Assembly (NCBI RefSeq): GCF_000428765.1
Contig: NZ_AUAO01000001.1
Span: 952,075 to 1,016,074, forward strand
Direction: 5' to 3'
Length of the DNA stretch: 64,000 nt
Source of the DNA: Brevundimonas aveniformis DSM 17977
Lineage (GTDB): Bacteria; Pseudomonadota; Alphaproteobacteria; Caulobacterales; Caulobacteraceae
In this document: piece after piece, positions 44,915-54,147 of the stretch
Position numbering within the stretch: position 1 is the stretch's first letter
Layout: each line of letters begins with the position of its first letter
Notes under the pieces: model-generated
Told to the model about the DNA's origin: nothing
The model's database searches: none
The model's input: the letters and a program-made list of their open reading frames with translations, nothing else
Made by a program: the position numbers and the translations under genes

Positions 44915-46186
44915 ATGTCGGCACAGAAACGCACTACAGGCGACAAGGAGGGCCACCTCGTCCCGCAGCTGATTTTTCTGCATGTCCGAAAGACCGGAGG
45001 GCAGGCACTTTTCGATCTCCTGCGCAAGAACATCGGGGAGAAGTTTTCAAGATGGGGGGGCCTTGAGATGTACAGCGATGAGTACGATCTATTTGCTGGC
45101 CACAGTCCCTTGCGTGAAATTCCCGCGTCTTCGCGCCATCGATATTTTATAAGCACATTTCGTGACCCGATCCGCCGGATCGTATCGGACTATCGGTACT
45201 GGCGCTCCTTGAACGATTTGGGTGCAGCCCGAGAGGGCAATCCGGTCGTTCGGCTGGCCCGAACACTTCCATTGAAGGAATGGCTGTCGCACGAGGACGT
45301 ACGCCCCTGGGTCGACAATGTCGTTGTCGGGCATTTTTGCAGCGACCTGGAAGCGAGCCCTGCCAAGCGCCTCAGCCAGAGCAAAGCCGCGATTGAGAGG
45401 CTGGACTTCATTCTTGAGCAAGAAGCTCTGGAGGCAGACGTTATTCAGCTTCAGAGGAGCCTGAGTTTTCGGGGCCTCCCGCTCGAGAGCGTAAATGTCA
45501 CGGATTTGAACGCTCAGCATCACGCCGACAGTTTCAACGCTGCTGAAGTCGTTGGCATCGACGCGGAGGCTGCCGACCTTCTGGCCAAGCTGACAGAGCT
45601 CGACCGCGAGCTGGTTATCCACGCCCAGGCTGTCAGAGAGGTTGTGAATGATCGATTAGCAGACAAGGTCACGGAACACGGCCGACCTGTTCGACCCCGG
45701 CGGCTGGTTCCAGGGGCCTCGATAAACATTCCCGGCCTGGATGTCTGGCCCCGAGTTCTGGCTGGGGGGTGGGCAGATCGTGAAGACTGGCACGCCTGGA
45801 GCGATGGTAAGGAGTCTCGCCTCGAATTTGAAGTATCCGATGACATCGAGGCGGTGGTAGTGAAGGTGGGGGCCTTCCTGCCGGTCACACGCAAAACCCT
45901 GCTCAGCCGTTGGCGGGTCAATGGGGGCGAGGCACTTGATGTGGTGTTCCTAGGGGGGGATTCGACCTACGAAGTGACAGGTCAGAAGAAAGCATTGGTG
46001 TGCAGCGCCTTGGAGCCGGTTCCGATCAGGCTTGATATCCCGGGGACTGGCGTGCGCCGGGTTCGCGTCGACATAGAAATACCCGAAGCGATTTCAGGCG
46101 AAGCCATGGGTATAAATACCGATACGCGTCAGCTTGGTATCGCTCTATACAACCTGTCTCCCGTCCGGCGACGAGTTGCGTCGTGA
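44915..46186 (+). CDS. Sulfotransferase family 2 protein with C-terminal beta domain
   Basis: A 423-residue protein. The N-terminal domain has the PAPS-binding motifs of carbohydrate sulfotransferases: LIFLHVRKTGGQALFDLL (5'-phosphosulfate loop) and FISTFRDPIRRIVSDY (3'-phosphate site). The C-terminal 150 residues form an all-beta segment ending LGIALYNLSPVRR, a pattern seen at the ends of many bacterial glycan enzymes. A role in sulfating an exported polysaccharide is inferred. The ATG at 44915 follows AGGGGGAG. Base composition is slightly lower in GC than the housekeeping genes. Confidence 0.82.
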   Translation: MSAQKRTTGDKEGHLVPQLIFLHVRKTGGQALFDLLRKNIGEKFSRWGGLEMYSDEYDLFAGHSPLREIPASSRHRYFISTFRDPIRRIVSDYRYWRSLNDLGAAREGNPVVRLARTLPLKEWLSHEDVRPWVDNVVVGHFCSDLEASPAKRLSQSKAAIERLDFILEQEALEADVIQLQRSLSFRGLPLESVNVTDLNAQHHADSFNAAEVVGIDAEAADLLAKLTELDRELVIHAQAVREVVNDRLADKVTEHGRPVRPRRLVPGASINIPGLDVWPRVLAGGWADREDWHAWSDGKESRLEFEVSDDIEAVVVKVGAFLPVTRKTLLSRWRVNGGEALDVVFLGGDSTYEVTGQKKALVCSALEPVPIRLDIPGTGVRRVRVDIEIPEAISGEAMGINTDTRQLGIALYNLSPVRRRVAS

Positions 46187-46228
46187 TCTCCAGACACGAA
46201 GCGGTCTTCTTTGTTAGTTGACCCGTTC

Positions 46229-46240
46229 GTTATCGATAAC
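46229..46240. promoter_or_regulatory. Perfect 12-bp palindrome upstream of TPR-sulfotransferase
   Basis: GTTATCGATAAC reads the same on both strands, in the 155-bp gap between the two sulfotransferase genes and just downstream of a TTGACC (46218-46223). It could be an operator; no -10 at normal spacing is convincing. Confidence 0.35.
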
Positions 46241-46341
46241 CCGCGATCCTTCTATATGGTTGGCTGTCCGGGATCCTCGACATCGGCTCAGGGGTCGGGA
46301 GGACACGACGGTAACCATGACCGTGGCTGTGGAGTCGTTCG

Positions 46342-47619
46342 ATGGGGACAGAGGCAATAACGCCACGCCAGACGGTCAGCGATGAGGCCGTCAAGCTGGC
46401 ATCAGGCCACTACGAAGAGCGACGCTTTGTAGAAGCCGAGGCCGTGCTACGCCAAGTTCTTGATGAGAGTACGGATCACGCCGGCGTTTTCTATTGGCTG
46501 GGGGCGAGCCTGGCGAGCCAACAACGTCTGAAGGAAGCTCTCGAGGCTGGTCGTCGAGCCGTGGTCCTGGCCCCGCTGCATGCCCACTATGTCTTTGGCC
46601 TGGGCACCTATGCGCGCGCGTTGTTCCAATTCGATGAGGCGCGAGAGCATTTCGAACGTGCCATTGCCCTGGCCCCCGACATCGCCGCGTATCAAGATGC
46701 GCTCGCCTCTCTTCCTGGGCGGGAGACGCCTCCAGAGTCCCCACGACTTCTCGTCGTAGGGCACGCCCGTTCAGGAACAACCGTATTGCTGACCGCCTTG
46801 AACACAGCAGATCGCGTCCATTTGCTGGGTGAGGCTCATTTGTATCGAGATCGGGGAAGGCCCTATTTTCGCGATCGGTTCAATCTCATGCACGAGCGGG
46901 TCGGGAACCAGTCCACAAAAAGTGCGTACGCGCCGGTTGTGGCTGGCGTACCCCTCCACGCGACGGGTGAGGCTTATCTCGACGGCCTGGCGAACGGGAT
47001 GCTGGCTGTGGGCGAGAAAGTTGTCCTGGGTCCGACAACGCAGGGGCACGATTTCGCGCTGTTGCGCGACTATCTGGAGCGGCGTCGATTCTGGACGACG
47101 GTTTGGGTTCTCCGGCAACCGCGGTCGATCATCAGTTCGTGTCTGCGTCGGTGGGGTGGCGACGCCACGGACTGGATCACGTCTGTGGCGCAAACCCTGC
47201 TGCTGTTCGTTCACATTGCTCGCCAACTCCCCCAGACGCTGGTGGTGGAGCACGAGAAGATCGGGCGGGAACGATTGGCGGTTCTTGGATCTGCGCTCGG
47301 CTTAGATCTTCGGCATGCCGCCGATGTCTACACACCTGATCGAGTGGTCGATGACTCGTTCGGTCGTGGCGAGCCTTTCGACGACGACCTCATGCGACTG
47401 GAGCTGGCGCATGAGGCTATCGTCGATGAGATCGATGTGGAAACGGCCCGGCTGAACCCTGCCTCGATTCAGATCGAACAGCACCTCCCCGGCTTCGAGG
47501 GGCCACAACCCAACGCCTTTGGCCGTGCCGTTGTCGAGCTAATGAGCCTCGTTGGAAATGACGGACCCAGCGGAATGCCGGCCCTGCCAAGCAAACGGGA
47601 CGGCAAGGCCAACTCCTGA
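46342..47619 (+). CDS. TPR-repeat sulfotransferase-like protein
   Basis: A 425-residue protein. The first 120 residues contain three TPR-like helix pairs (HYEERRFVEAEAVLRQVL, GASLASQQRLKEALEAG, ALFQFDEAREHFERAIAL). Then comes a sulfotransferase core: LLVVGHARSGTTVLLTAL is the PAPS loop, and VWVLRQPRSIISSCLRRW is the 3'-phosphate segment. TPR-sulfotransferase fusions occur in bacterial glycan and protein-sulfation loci. Start ATG 46342 with GGAG seven bases before. The acceptor is unknown. Confidence 0.8.
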   Translation: MGTEAITPRQTVSDEAVKLASGHYEERRFVEAEAVLRQVLDESTDHAGVFYWLGASLASQQRLKEALEAGRRAVVLAPLHAHYVFGLGTYARALFQFDEAREHFERAIALAPDIAAYQDALASLPGRETPPESPRLLVVGHARSGTTVLLTALNTADRVHLLGEAHLYRDRGRPYFRDRFNLMHERVGNQSTKSAYAPVVAGVPLHATGEAYLDGLANGMLAVGEKVVLGPTTQGHDFALLRDYLERRRFWTTVWVLRQPRSIISSCLRRWGGDATDWITSVAQTLLLFVHIARQLPQTLVVEHEKIGRERLAVLGSALGLDLRHAADVYTPDRVVDDSFGRGEPFDDDLMRLELAHEAIVDEIDVETARLNPASIQIEQHLPGFEGPQPNAFGRAVVELMSLVGNDGPSGMPALPSKRDGKANS

Positions 47620-47766
47620 CGGATTGCCGTTCAATATCAGGCCTTTAATCTAGAGCGCCCGATCTCGTTCTCGGCCTGAAGATCAAGCCGAACGTGACTT
47701 GTCCTCGCGACTAATGCCACGCCCCTCGGCGTCGGCAAGTCTATGGGCTCGGATCAGGCCGATAGA

Positions 47767-48792
47767 TCAGGCTTTGGGCTTTTTGGCCTTGCTCGCCCCA
47801 GCTTTCGGGGCTGCGGGCTTTGAACTTCCGCTTCCGGCTTTCGAACCGGCTTGAGACGCCGACTTGGCCTTGCTGATGCCTGTGTTGCTCGGCGTACTGG
47901 CCTCGGGCGTCTTACCAACTGCCTCTGTAGCTGCCGCCACGGTGCTCAGGCGCGAGTTGCGGATCAACTGCCCCTTGACCACCTTGGATGTGCTGTCGGT
48001 TTGCTTGCGCCATCCCTTGTCGAGCACGGTGTGCTCGACCGCGATGTTGTTTGTCGTGCGCACACAGGTCACGATCAGGCGCTGACCATTCAGCGAATGG
48101 TCCTCCCAAATTCGATCCTGTACGATTTCAAAGCCACAGGCCGTCATCCAGCCCCTGAAACAGGCAACGTTCGGGACAAACCAGTTTTCCCCCCCCTTAT
48201 AGGTGCCGGGGTAGCAAAGCGTGATTGGAACATCGAGGTCGGCCAGCTGCCCGATCAGGGAGCTGTCGATAGGGTGGCCGCTCATGTCCTCGGCATAGTA
48301 GCGAAGGATTTCCCCCTCGCTACACAGGATAGCCCCCGCTGCCGAGATGCGCGAAATCGCTTCAAAGGCTCCAATCGGGTTTTTCAGATGATACCAGACG
48401 GCGCGGAAGATGACGACGTCAAACTCTTGTCCGGCAAGCAGGTCAGGAAGGTCGTAGACGGAGGCCTGCAGGTAGTCGACCTTTGAACCCAGAATCGTGC
48501 GAGCGGTGTTGAAAGCTGTTGCGTCGGGGTGCTGGATGTCTGCAGCGAGCACCGTCCCACCCCGGCGTTCCAGCTCGAACGTCAACGCCCCGTCCCAGGC
48601 ACCGATGTCGATACAGCGCTTGCCGGTCAAATCCTCGGGGACGCCGAACTCGTCCAGGATGTACTTGGGGTCGATATCGGATACACCGGAAGTGAAGATA
48701 CCAGGAAGAATTTCCCAACGCTGCCGCCAGTCGGCACCGGCGATTAAGGCATCAATCTCACTGCGATCAAGCTGGCTCAAAGTGAACTCCAT
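47767..48792 (-). CDS. SAM-dependent methyltransferase with Lys/Ala-rich tail
   Basis: A 341-residue protein. The Rossmann methyltransferase core has motif I RCIDIGAWDGALTFELERRG (about 59-78), an acidic motif II VLAADIQHP and FDVVIFRAVWYHLKNPIGA as motifs post I-III, as in CmoB-like and sugar methyltransferases. The last 40 residues (about 300-341) are low complexity, Lys/Ala/Ser/Pro-rich, like histone H1 or AlgP tails. It is the last gene of the minus-strand glycan operon, so a sugar O-methyltransferase is likely. The ATG at 48792 is chosen; the frame is open to 48837. Confidence 0.78.
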   Translation of the reverse strand: MEFTLSQLDRSEIDALIAGADWRQRWEILPGIFTSGVSDIDPKYILDEFGVPEDLTGKRCIDIGAWDGALTFELERRGGTVLAADIQHPDATAFNTARTILGSKVDYLQASVYDLPDLLAGQEFDVVIFRAVWYHLKNPIGAFEAISRISAAGAILCSEGEILRYYAEDMSGHPIDSSLIGQLADLDVPITLCYPGTYKGGENWFVPNVACFRGWMTACGFEIVQDRIWEDHSLNGQRLIVTCVRTTNNIAVEHTVLDKGWRKQTDSTSKVVKGQLIRNSRLSTVAAATEAVGKTPEASTPSNTGISKAKSASQAGSKAGSGSSKPAAPKAGASKAKKPKA

Positions 48793-48906
48793 AGCGTGCG
48801 GGCGGATATCGGTAGCGGACCCCACCGTAAGGTGCAACGTCCGTTCGGGTTGCTGTCATCGCGATACAGGGCAGGGTGAGAGCACGGCCGAAGCACACGA
48901 CGCGGT

Positions 48907-49806
48907 CTAGTAGACATCAACATCGAGCATACCCCAGGACAGCCTGGGAGGCTGCTGCCCCTGGCCGACAACATAACGTTCTCGTGCCGTCGGCTCGAAA
49001 CCCAGTCGGAGCAGTGCGCGTTCCTGATCTGACCCAATCGGGTAGGTCACGACGGTCGAAACGGCCTGGGTGCGGAACCAGTGCTGCAAGGCTCCGACAA
49101 GCCTTGGGACATCTCCACTATCGGGGACATGCAGGGCGACAATATCGCCGAAACCGGCTCCGCTGATCGGATCGCGGAACAACTTGGTCGCAGCCTGACC
49201 CAGGCGCAGGCCGGCTGAGCTTCTGACCTCGACCCACCTATAGGCGTAGCGTGGATTGGCTTGGGTGCGCCAGGACAGAAAGTCGGGGGTGCGAGCATAG
49301 AAGGCATCCGTTTGCAGCGTCGCCAGGCCTGCATCCGGCGCGGCGACCTCCACAACCTGCGCATCAACGTCGCGAGCTCCTGACGTCGTGGCCTGCCAAT
49401 CACGAAGGGTGCGCCACCGCTGCCAGCCGAAATGTCGTTCGTGGGCGCGCAACGAGCGTGCATTGGCAACGACGCAGAGGACATCTGTCCCGGCTCCGCG
49501 CGCATGCTCATGGGCGAGCGCGGCCACCTGGCGAACAAGGCCGCGACCCTGGGCATCCTCGGCCACCATATTGTCCAGGGTCATGGCCCGCGCGGGGCGG
49601 GTGGCGTCACCGGCGCAGACATGCACGCCGTAGGCGGCGATCATTCGCCCATCTTCCCAGGCCGTTGCCAGGGAGGGGCGATTGGGGCCGTCGTGAAACT
49701 GCCAGAAGAAATACTCAGGCGTGACCTTGCGGGCGTAGAGGCTGTTGGACAGGGCGCAGAACGCTTCGGCGTCGTCGGTCGTCCGGTCGGCCAATCTCAG
49801 AATCAT
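48907..49806 (-). CDS. GNAT family acetyltransferase
   Basis: A 299-residue protein of the GCN5-related N-acetyltransferase superfamily. The acetyl-CoA loop is VAEDAQGRGLVRQVAALA (R/Q-x-x-G-x-G/A type), preceded by the strand MTLDNMVAE. The rest resembles a second, degenerate GNAT half (FGDIVALHVPDSGDVPRLVGAL). Enzymes of this type acetylate amino sugars in polysaccharide loci. Given the DegT aminotransferase in the same operon, N-acetylation of an amino sugar is a reasonable inference. It lies 8 bp after the SDR-like gene. Confidence 0.8.
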   Translation of the reverse strand: MILRLADRTTDDAEAFCALSNSLYARKVTPEYFFWQFHDGPNRPSLATAWEDGRMIAAYGVHVCAGDATRPARAMTLDNMVAEDAQGRGLVRQVAALAHEHARGAGTDVLCVVANARSLRAHERHFGWQRWRTLRDWQATTSGARDVDAQVVEVAAPDAGLATLQTDAFYARTPDFLSWRTQANPRYAYRWVEVRSSAGLRLGQAATKLFRDPISGAGFGDIVALHVPDSGDVPRLVGALQHWFRTQAVSTVVTYPIGSDQERALLRLGFEPTARERYVVGQGQQPPRLSWGMLDVDVY

Positions 49807-49814
49807 GGATCGCT

Positions 49815-50735
49815 CTAGTCGATCACCGCGAGTCGATGCCGCGACTTGGTTTCAAGTTGAAGCGCCACGAGGTTCAGGGCTTCGCCCAAGGAGAGACGCT
49901 CGGAATTCAAGCCGCTGTCTAGATCTGTCGACAGGACTCGAGAATCCAGGGGCGTTTGTCCGAAACGCAGAAACCCCTCGTAACCGATCGCCCGCGCAGC
50001 GGCCTGAGCGAAGGCGCGTACGGACACCTCTCCAGTTGTAATATTCACCACGCCGCCTCTTGGGGCCATCGTCGTCGCGATGACCGAGCGAGCCAAGTCG
50101 CCCGCGTAGATGACATCCAATAGGGCCGCGCCCTCATGGTCCACCGTTACGGTCTGCTCGCGCAGCCTCTTGGCACGGGACACCATCTTTATGATGTCGC
50201 TGGGCAGGTTGGGTTCATCCTCGGCCTCGGTCAGTTCACCGAAGATCAAGCCATGCACGATGTGCGTCGAGATCATGCCAAACTGCCAGCGATAGCTTTC
50301 GCCCAGCATCACCGCCGCGCGCGCAACCTGAGCTAGCGGGGCATCCATCCGGCTCGGCTCACCCGACATATAATCCGCCTCGACCAATGGGACCGTCGCG
50401 CCAAGAGGATAGGTTCGGGCTGGTGCGACGGTTATGAAGCTGTTGCACCCCACTGAGGCCGCTGCCTCAGATAGAACGAGCAATGACAGGAGGTCGACAT
50501 TGATCCGGTCCGCCACCTCGAACCACAGGTCATTCCTGTCGAGCGTCGACGCCAGGTGAACAACCGCAGAGGGACGGATGCTGTCGAAAAGGTTCAACAT
50601 CGCATAGCGGTCCGACAAATCATGCTCGGTCCCCGATAGGACGAAGACCTCCTGATCCGGAAAGGCGTTGCGGAGTTCCGCCAGGATATGGCGACCCAGG
50701 ACACAGTCAGCTCCGGTCAGCAAGATTGACGACAT
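49815..50735 (-). CDS. SDR-like protein with degenerate active site
   Basis: A 306-residue extended SDR relative. The nucleotide-binding glycine motif is changed to LLTGADCVLGRH. Where the catalytic Tyr-x3-Lys should be, the sequence reads APLAQVARAAVMLGESY, without Tyr or Lys. The overall layout parallels the GDP-fucose-synthase-like gene at 57472-58443 (both have a VHLAS/VHLAA strand and an AGDLARSVI/AGDVARLIP helix). It may be an inactive paralogue that binds a nucleotide sugar or serves as a partner subunit. It lies 17 bp after the large glycosyltransferase gene. Confidence 0.75.
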   Translation of the reverse strand: MSSILLTGADCVLGRHILAELRNAFPDQEVFVLSGTEHDLSDRYAMLNLFDSIRPSAVVHLASTLDRNDLWFEVADRINVDLLSLLVLSEAAASVGCNSFITVAPARTYPLGATVPLVEADYMSGEPSRMDAPLAQVARAAVMLGESYRWQFGMISTHIVHGLIFGELTEAEDEPNLPSDIIKMVSRAKRLREQTVTVDHEGAALLDVIYAGDLARSVIATTMAPRGGVVNITTGEVSVRAFAQAAARAIGYEGFLRFGQTPLDSRVLSTDLDSGLNSERLSLGEALNLVALQLETKSRHRLAVID

Positions 50736-50752
50736 GACTGGCTCTCCAACTA

Positions 50753-52936
50753 TTACGCTTGCCGGCTATCCGGGCGAGCGGCCTCTGAGGTCCTCACGAT
50801 GCGCACCACGGCATGGCGAGTCAGATGCTCTTCTTGCCATTCTGATGACCAGGCTGAGGCAGTGCGACGGTAGTGGGCGAAATGTCGTCCCATCTCGACG
50901 GTGGCGTCCAGCGCCTCGTCTGCATCTCCGATGATCATGCCGATGGCGCAGAGGGGACCATCTTCGGGTGAATGACTCAAGAGCTTCGTCTCAAGACGGA
51001 AATCATCCGGCGTCAGGCGAGGATTGAGGCGTTCGATCTTGACGTTGAGGGCCAGGGCGGCCTCCGGCAGGCGGATCACCGCCACGGCCTTCGGCAGACG
51101 GCTACACAGGTTGCGCTCGCGCGTGATGACCGATCCGTCAACAAGCCGGATGTTGACGACCGCCTTGAGCTGGTCAGTGACCGAAAGGTCAGCGAAGTGC
51201 ACGCGCAGGGCCAGGTGGGTGCTTGAGGACGGCGGCAGAACCCAAGCCGGGTTAGTCGCCATGACCGAAGCCGGATCGCCCGACAACCAAATGCCCGGCT
51301 GCTTGTCGATGAGGTCCGACAGGTGTTGAACGTAGCCTGGCGCAGTTCGCAACCGGCGCCCGCCCCAGGTCTGGTCGGTGACGAGGACGGGCTTGCCCGC
51401 CAGAATGGCCTCCGCAAATACCCCCGAGCTGCCTGCCCGATAAAGGGGGTGGGTATAGTTGAGCACGACAATGTCGGATCGACCGAAATTGGCGACGTAG
51501 CCCTCTGACGCTGGTGGCACTGTGTAGATCTCCGCCCCGATATCGTCGCGCGCCAGAAGTCGGTAACGTGAGCTGCGGGTCAGGGCAGAGCCATCAGGCA
51601 CATTGAAGTTGGACTGCGCCAGGAGGCCAAACTCGGGGGCCCCGGACAGACGATCCGGGATTTCTGAAGCTGCCTTGACGCGCGCCTCGGCCATACGAAC
51701 ACGCCGACGGCGGATCAAAGTCTCTCGGAATGAAACTGTTGATCGGTCCAGCTCAGATTGAGCTGCCTCAAGATCGCGCGTCGTGCGGATCACCCCCAAG
51801 GTGCGCTCGTTCCAGGCTCGCTTGCGGTGGGAAAGGGCGGTGAGAAGCTCAGGCAGAATCCCATATCCCTTCTCTGGGCGTGCATCGCCGAAATAGCCGA
51901 GCGTGATCTTCGCTCCGGGCTCCGGCGTAGTCGTACGACCGTCTTCGGCGAAGGTGGCCAGAGATTCCGGCATGACCACTGGGAGCACACCGAACGTCCC
52001 TGCGCCCAGGGTCGAGTACTGTTCGGCCAGTTCCTCGGTATCGCACCACCAGCCAATGCGCAGGCCGTCGATGGCGGCAAGCTCCAGGAGCTTGGAGCGC
52101 AGACCCCGGTGTTGTTGACCGGTCAGATAGTGGGCCCCTTCGTTGAGGAAAATCGGCTCGCGAAAAATGAAATGCCAAACAGGCGCTCGTCCGGCCTGGC
52201 TTGCACGGGCAACCTCGAGGGCAACCTCAAGGTCGGCCTCCTTCACCGTGGTCCACAGCAGGATGTCATCCGGCCTGGGTTTCATCCGGTCGAGCGCGGC
52301 TATGATCGAGTTTGACTGAGCGCGCGTTCCTCGGGGGTCATTCAGAACATCCCGCACACCCAGCGCGGCAGCGCGGAGTTGACCAGAGGGCACAGCATAC
52401 TCACGTGCCCAGGAAATGCGGGCGCGGACCCAGTCACCGGCGCGGCCTGAGCCGAGGCGACCCAAAAACCAGCCCAGACCCTGAAACAGTTTCTTGAATG
52501 GCCATAGCAGCACAAGGCCCAGCAATATCAGCAGTCGTGTGGCCAGCACGCCGCAGAAGACGAACAAGGCCACAAACATCGACCGACGATCCTGACGGGC
52601 ACCGCCTCCGCGGAGCAGGTCATGGTATACAGCGGATGCAACGCCGAGTGACGAGAGCCGTAACCGCTCTTCCCGGCGCGCCTTGGCCGCCAGCCTGGCT
52701 CGGGCCCGGGCCTCTATTTTCTTGGCCTTACGGTCTGCACCGAGGACGACGCGGTCGTAATCGAACTCGATCACAGCACGCAGGCCCTCTGGCTTTTCAC
52801 CCTTGAACCTGTTGTTCGCCAGAAGAACGGGCTCATACCCGGCTTCGCGAAAGCCGTCAGCCAGACGGGTCGCGTATTCGAGAAAGTGCCCGCCGCTGGA
52901 TCGGATCAGCTTGTCGACGACAATGAAACGCGCCAT
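50753..52936 (-). CDS. Large GT-B glycosyltransferase with membrane segment
   Basis: A 727-residue protein. Residues 1-60 look like the N-terminal Rossmann start of a GT4-type enzyme (VVDKLIRSSGGHFLEYATRL), but about 90 residues rich in Arg/Ala and then a transmembrane segment (about 120-146, MFVALFVFCGVLATRLL) interrupt it. The donor-site half resumes with ITLGYFGDARPEKGY (345-358) and LYRAGSSGVFAEAILAGKP (499-515), matching the gene at 55309-56457. The last 150 residues are an extra beta-rich domain. Probably it adds a sugar to a membrane-bound glycan. Confidence 0.77.
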   Translation of the reverse strand: MARFIVVDKLIRSSGGHFLEYATRLADGFREAGYEPVLLANNRFKGEKPEGLRAVIEFDYDRVVLGADRKAKKIEARARARLAAKARREERLRLSSLGVASAVYHDLLRGGGARQDRRSMFVALFVFCGVLATRLLILLGLVLLWPFKKLFQGLGWFLGRLGSGRAGDWVRARISWAREYAVPSGQLRAAALGVRDVLNDPRGTRAQSNSIIAALDRMKPRPDDILLWTTVKEADLEVALEVARASQAGRAPVWHFIFREPIFLNEGAHYLTGQQHRGLRSKLLELAAIDGLRIGWWCDTEELAEQYSTLGAGTFGVLPVVMPESLATFAEDGRTTTPEPGAKITLGYFGDARPEKGYGILPELLTALSHRKRAWNERTLGVIRTTRDLEAAQSELDRSTVSFRETLIRRRRVRMAEARVKAASEIPDRLSGAPEFGLLAQSNFNVPDGSALTRSSRYRLLARDDIGAEIYTVPPASEGYVANFGRSDIVVLNYTHPLYRAGSSGVFAEAILAGKPVLVTDQTWGGRRLRTAPGYVQHLSDLIDKQPGIWLSGDPASVMATNPAWVLPPSSSTHLALRVHFADLSVTDQLKAVVNIRLVDGSVITRERNLCSRLPKAVAVIRLPEAALALNVKIERLNPRLTPDDFRLETKLLSHSPEDGPLCAIGMIIGDADEALDATVEMGRHFAHYRRTASAWSSEWQEEHLTRHAVVRIVRTSEAARPDSRQA

Positions 52937-52940
52937 CGAG

Positions 52941-54089
52941 TCAAGCCACCTGTGCTAGGCCGGTCGCGTCGACCAGCTGGTGTTTGATCCGGTCATACTG
53001 GGCACCCCAGTTGAACTCGCGTCGAGTCGCTTCTGCACAATTCTCGACCATCTCGGCATAGGCGGGAGTTTTGTAGAGGGCCAGCGCGTCCCGGACGGTG
53101 GCTTCAAACGAGGGCAGACTCCAATCCGGCATGATCAGGCCGCACCCGTAGCGATGGATCAGATCGACGCACTGAGGGTGCGGCCCGCAGATCGGGGGAA
53201 CGCCCGCTTGAACGGCGCAGAAGAACCGGTTTGAGGCCAGATAGTAGGCCCCTGCGTTCATCTCGGGATTCCACCAGACAAGCGAAAAGGCGGCCTCTGC
53301 ACGCCGGGCATTCAGCTCTTCGGCCGCGGCCACGCCAAAATAGCGCAGGTTCTGGGCGGCTTCGATCTTGCGTGCCAGGCTTTCTGGATCAGGATCGGTG
53401 ATGCGCCCAAACAGATCAAAGCCGATGTCCGCTACGCTTGGCGACAGGAAATGTTCGGCATAGGCCTGGGTGCGATGAAGCGTCCCGAACCACAGGATAC
53501 GACCATTGCGCTGATCAGCAGGCTTTGAAATGACCGGATCGGGATAGCTGATGTCCGCGACATTGTAGATGGCAGCGACCTTCTCAGGGTAACGCTTGAA
53601 GCCTTCGACATCTATGATGAGGCGTTCGATCTCCGGCGTGATGACCAGATCAACATCCTCAATCATGACCTCGTGGGCGAGTTTGTCGTGCTCGCCTAGA
53701 GAGGAGATGAACTCATAAGCGTGATAGATGATGCACTTCGGTCGCTTGCGCAGCCCCATCAAGCTGGTGAACACGCTCGAGCCGAAGATCACCAGGATAT
53801 CAGGGTCCACCGCTTCCATTTTACGCAGGGCATTCGACTGGAAGTGACGATGCCAGGCGGGGGTGTGATCTGGAAAGATTGAGGCGATGCGTTCGAGCTT
53901 GAACGCTGGGTCCCAGGTCCATTTTACGGGCGGACGGCTGATTTCGTCCGGTTCGATCAGAAGGCCGCTGGTGCCAAAGGTGCGGCAGATCGAGTCCATC
54001 AGAGCCGGGACCTCGGGTGATCCATAGCCGATGCTCACATCCGATATGCCGACAATCCTAGGTTTGGTCTTGACCACACCCGACCCCAT
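52941..54089 (-). CDS. Glycosyltransferase (GT4-like)
   Basis: About 382 residues from the ATG at 54089, with GGGG just upstream; a TTG at 54125 is the alternative. The C-terminal half has the nucleotide-sugar pattern GRILWFGTLHRTQAY and NAGAYYLASNRFFCAVQAGVPPIC, where the EX7E-type acidic residues of GT4 are not clean, so membership is by general layout. No membrane segment. It ends 4 bp before the next gene of the operon. Confidence 0.72.
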   Translation of the reverse strand: MGSGVVKTKPRIVGISDVSIGYGSPEVPALMDSICRTFGTSGLLIEPDEISRPPVKWTWDPAFKLERIASIFPDHTPAWHRHFQSNALRKMEAVDPDILVIFGSSVFTSLMGLRKRPKCIIYHAYEFISSLGEHDKLAHEVMIEDVDLVITPEIERLIIDVEGFKRYPEKVAAIYNVADISYPDPVISKPADQRNGRILWFGTLHRTQAYAEHFLSPSVADIGFDLFGRITDPDPESLARKIEAAQNLRYFGVAAAEELNARRAEAAFSLVWWNPEMNAGAYYLASNRFFCAVQAGVPPICGPHPQCVDLIHRYGCGLIMPDWSLPSFEATVRDALALYKTPAYAEMVENCAEATRREFNWGAQYDRIKHQLVDATGLAQVA

Positions 54090-54147
54090 TTCCCCAACGG
54101 TCTTGGGGCCTACAGGCCCCAGCAAATTCCGTCAAACCAAAGTTATC

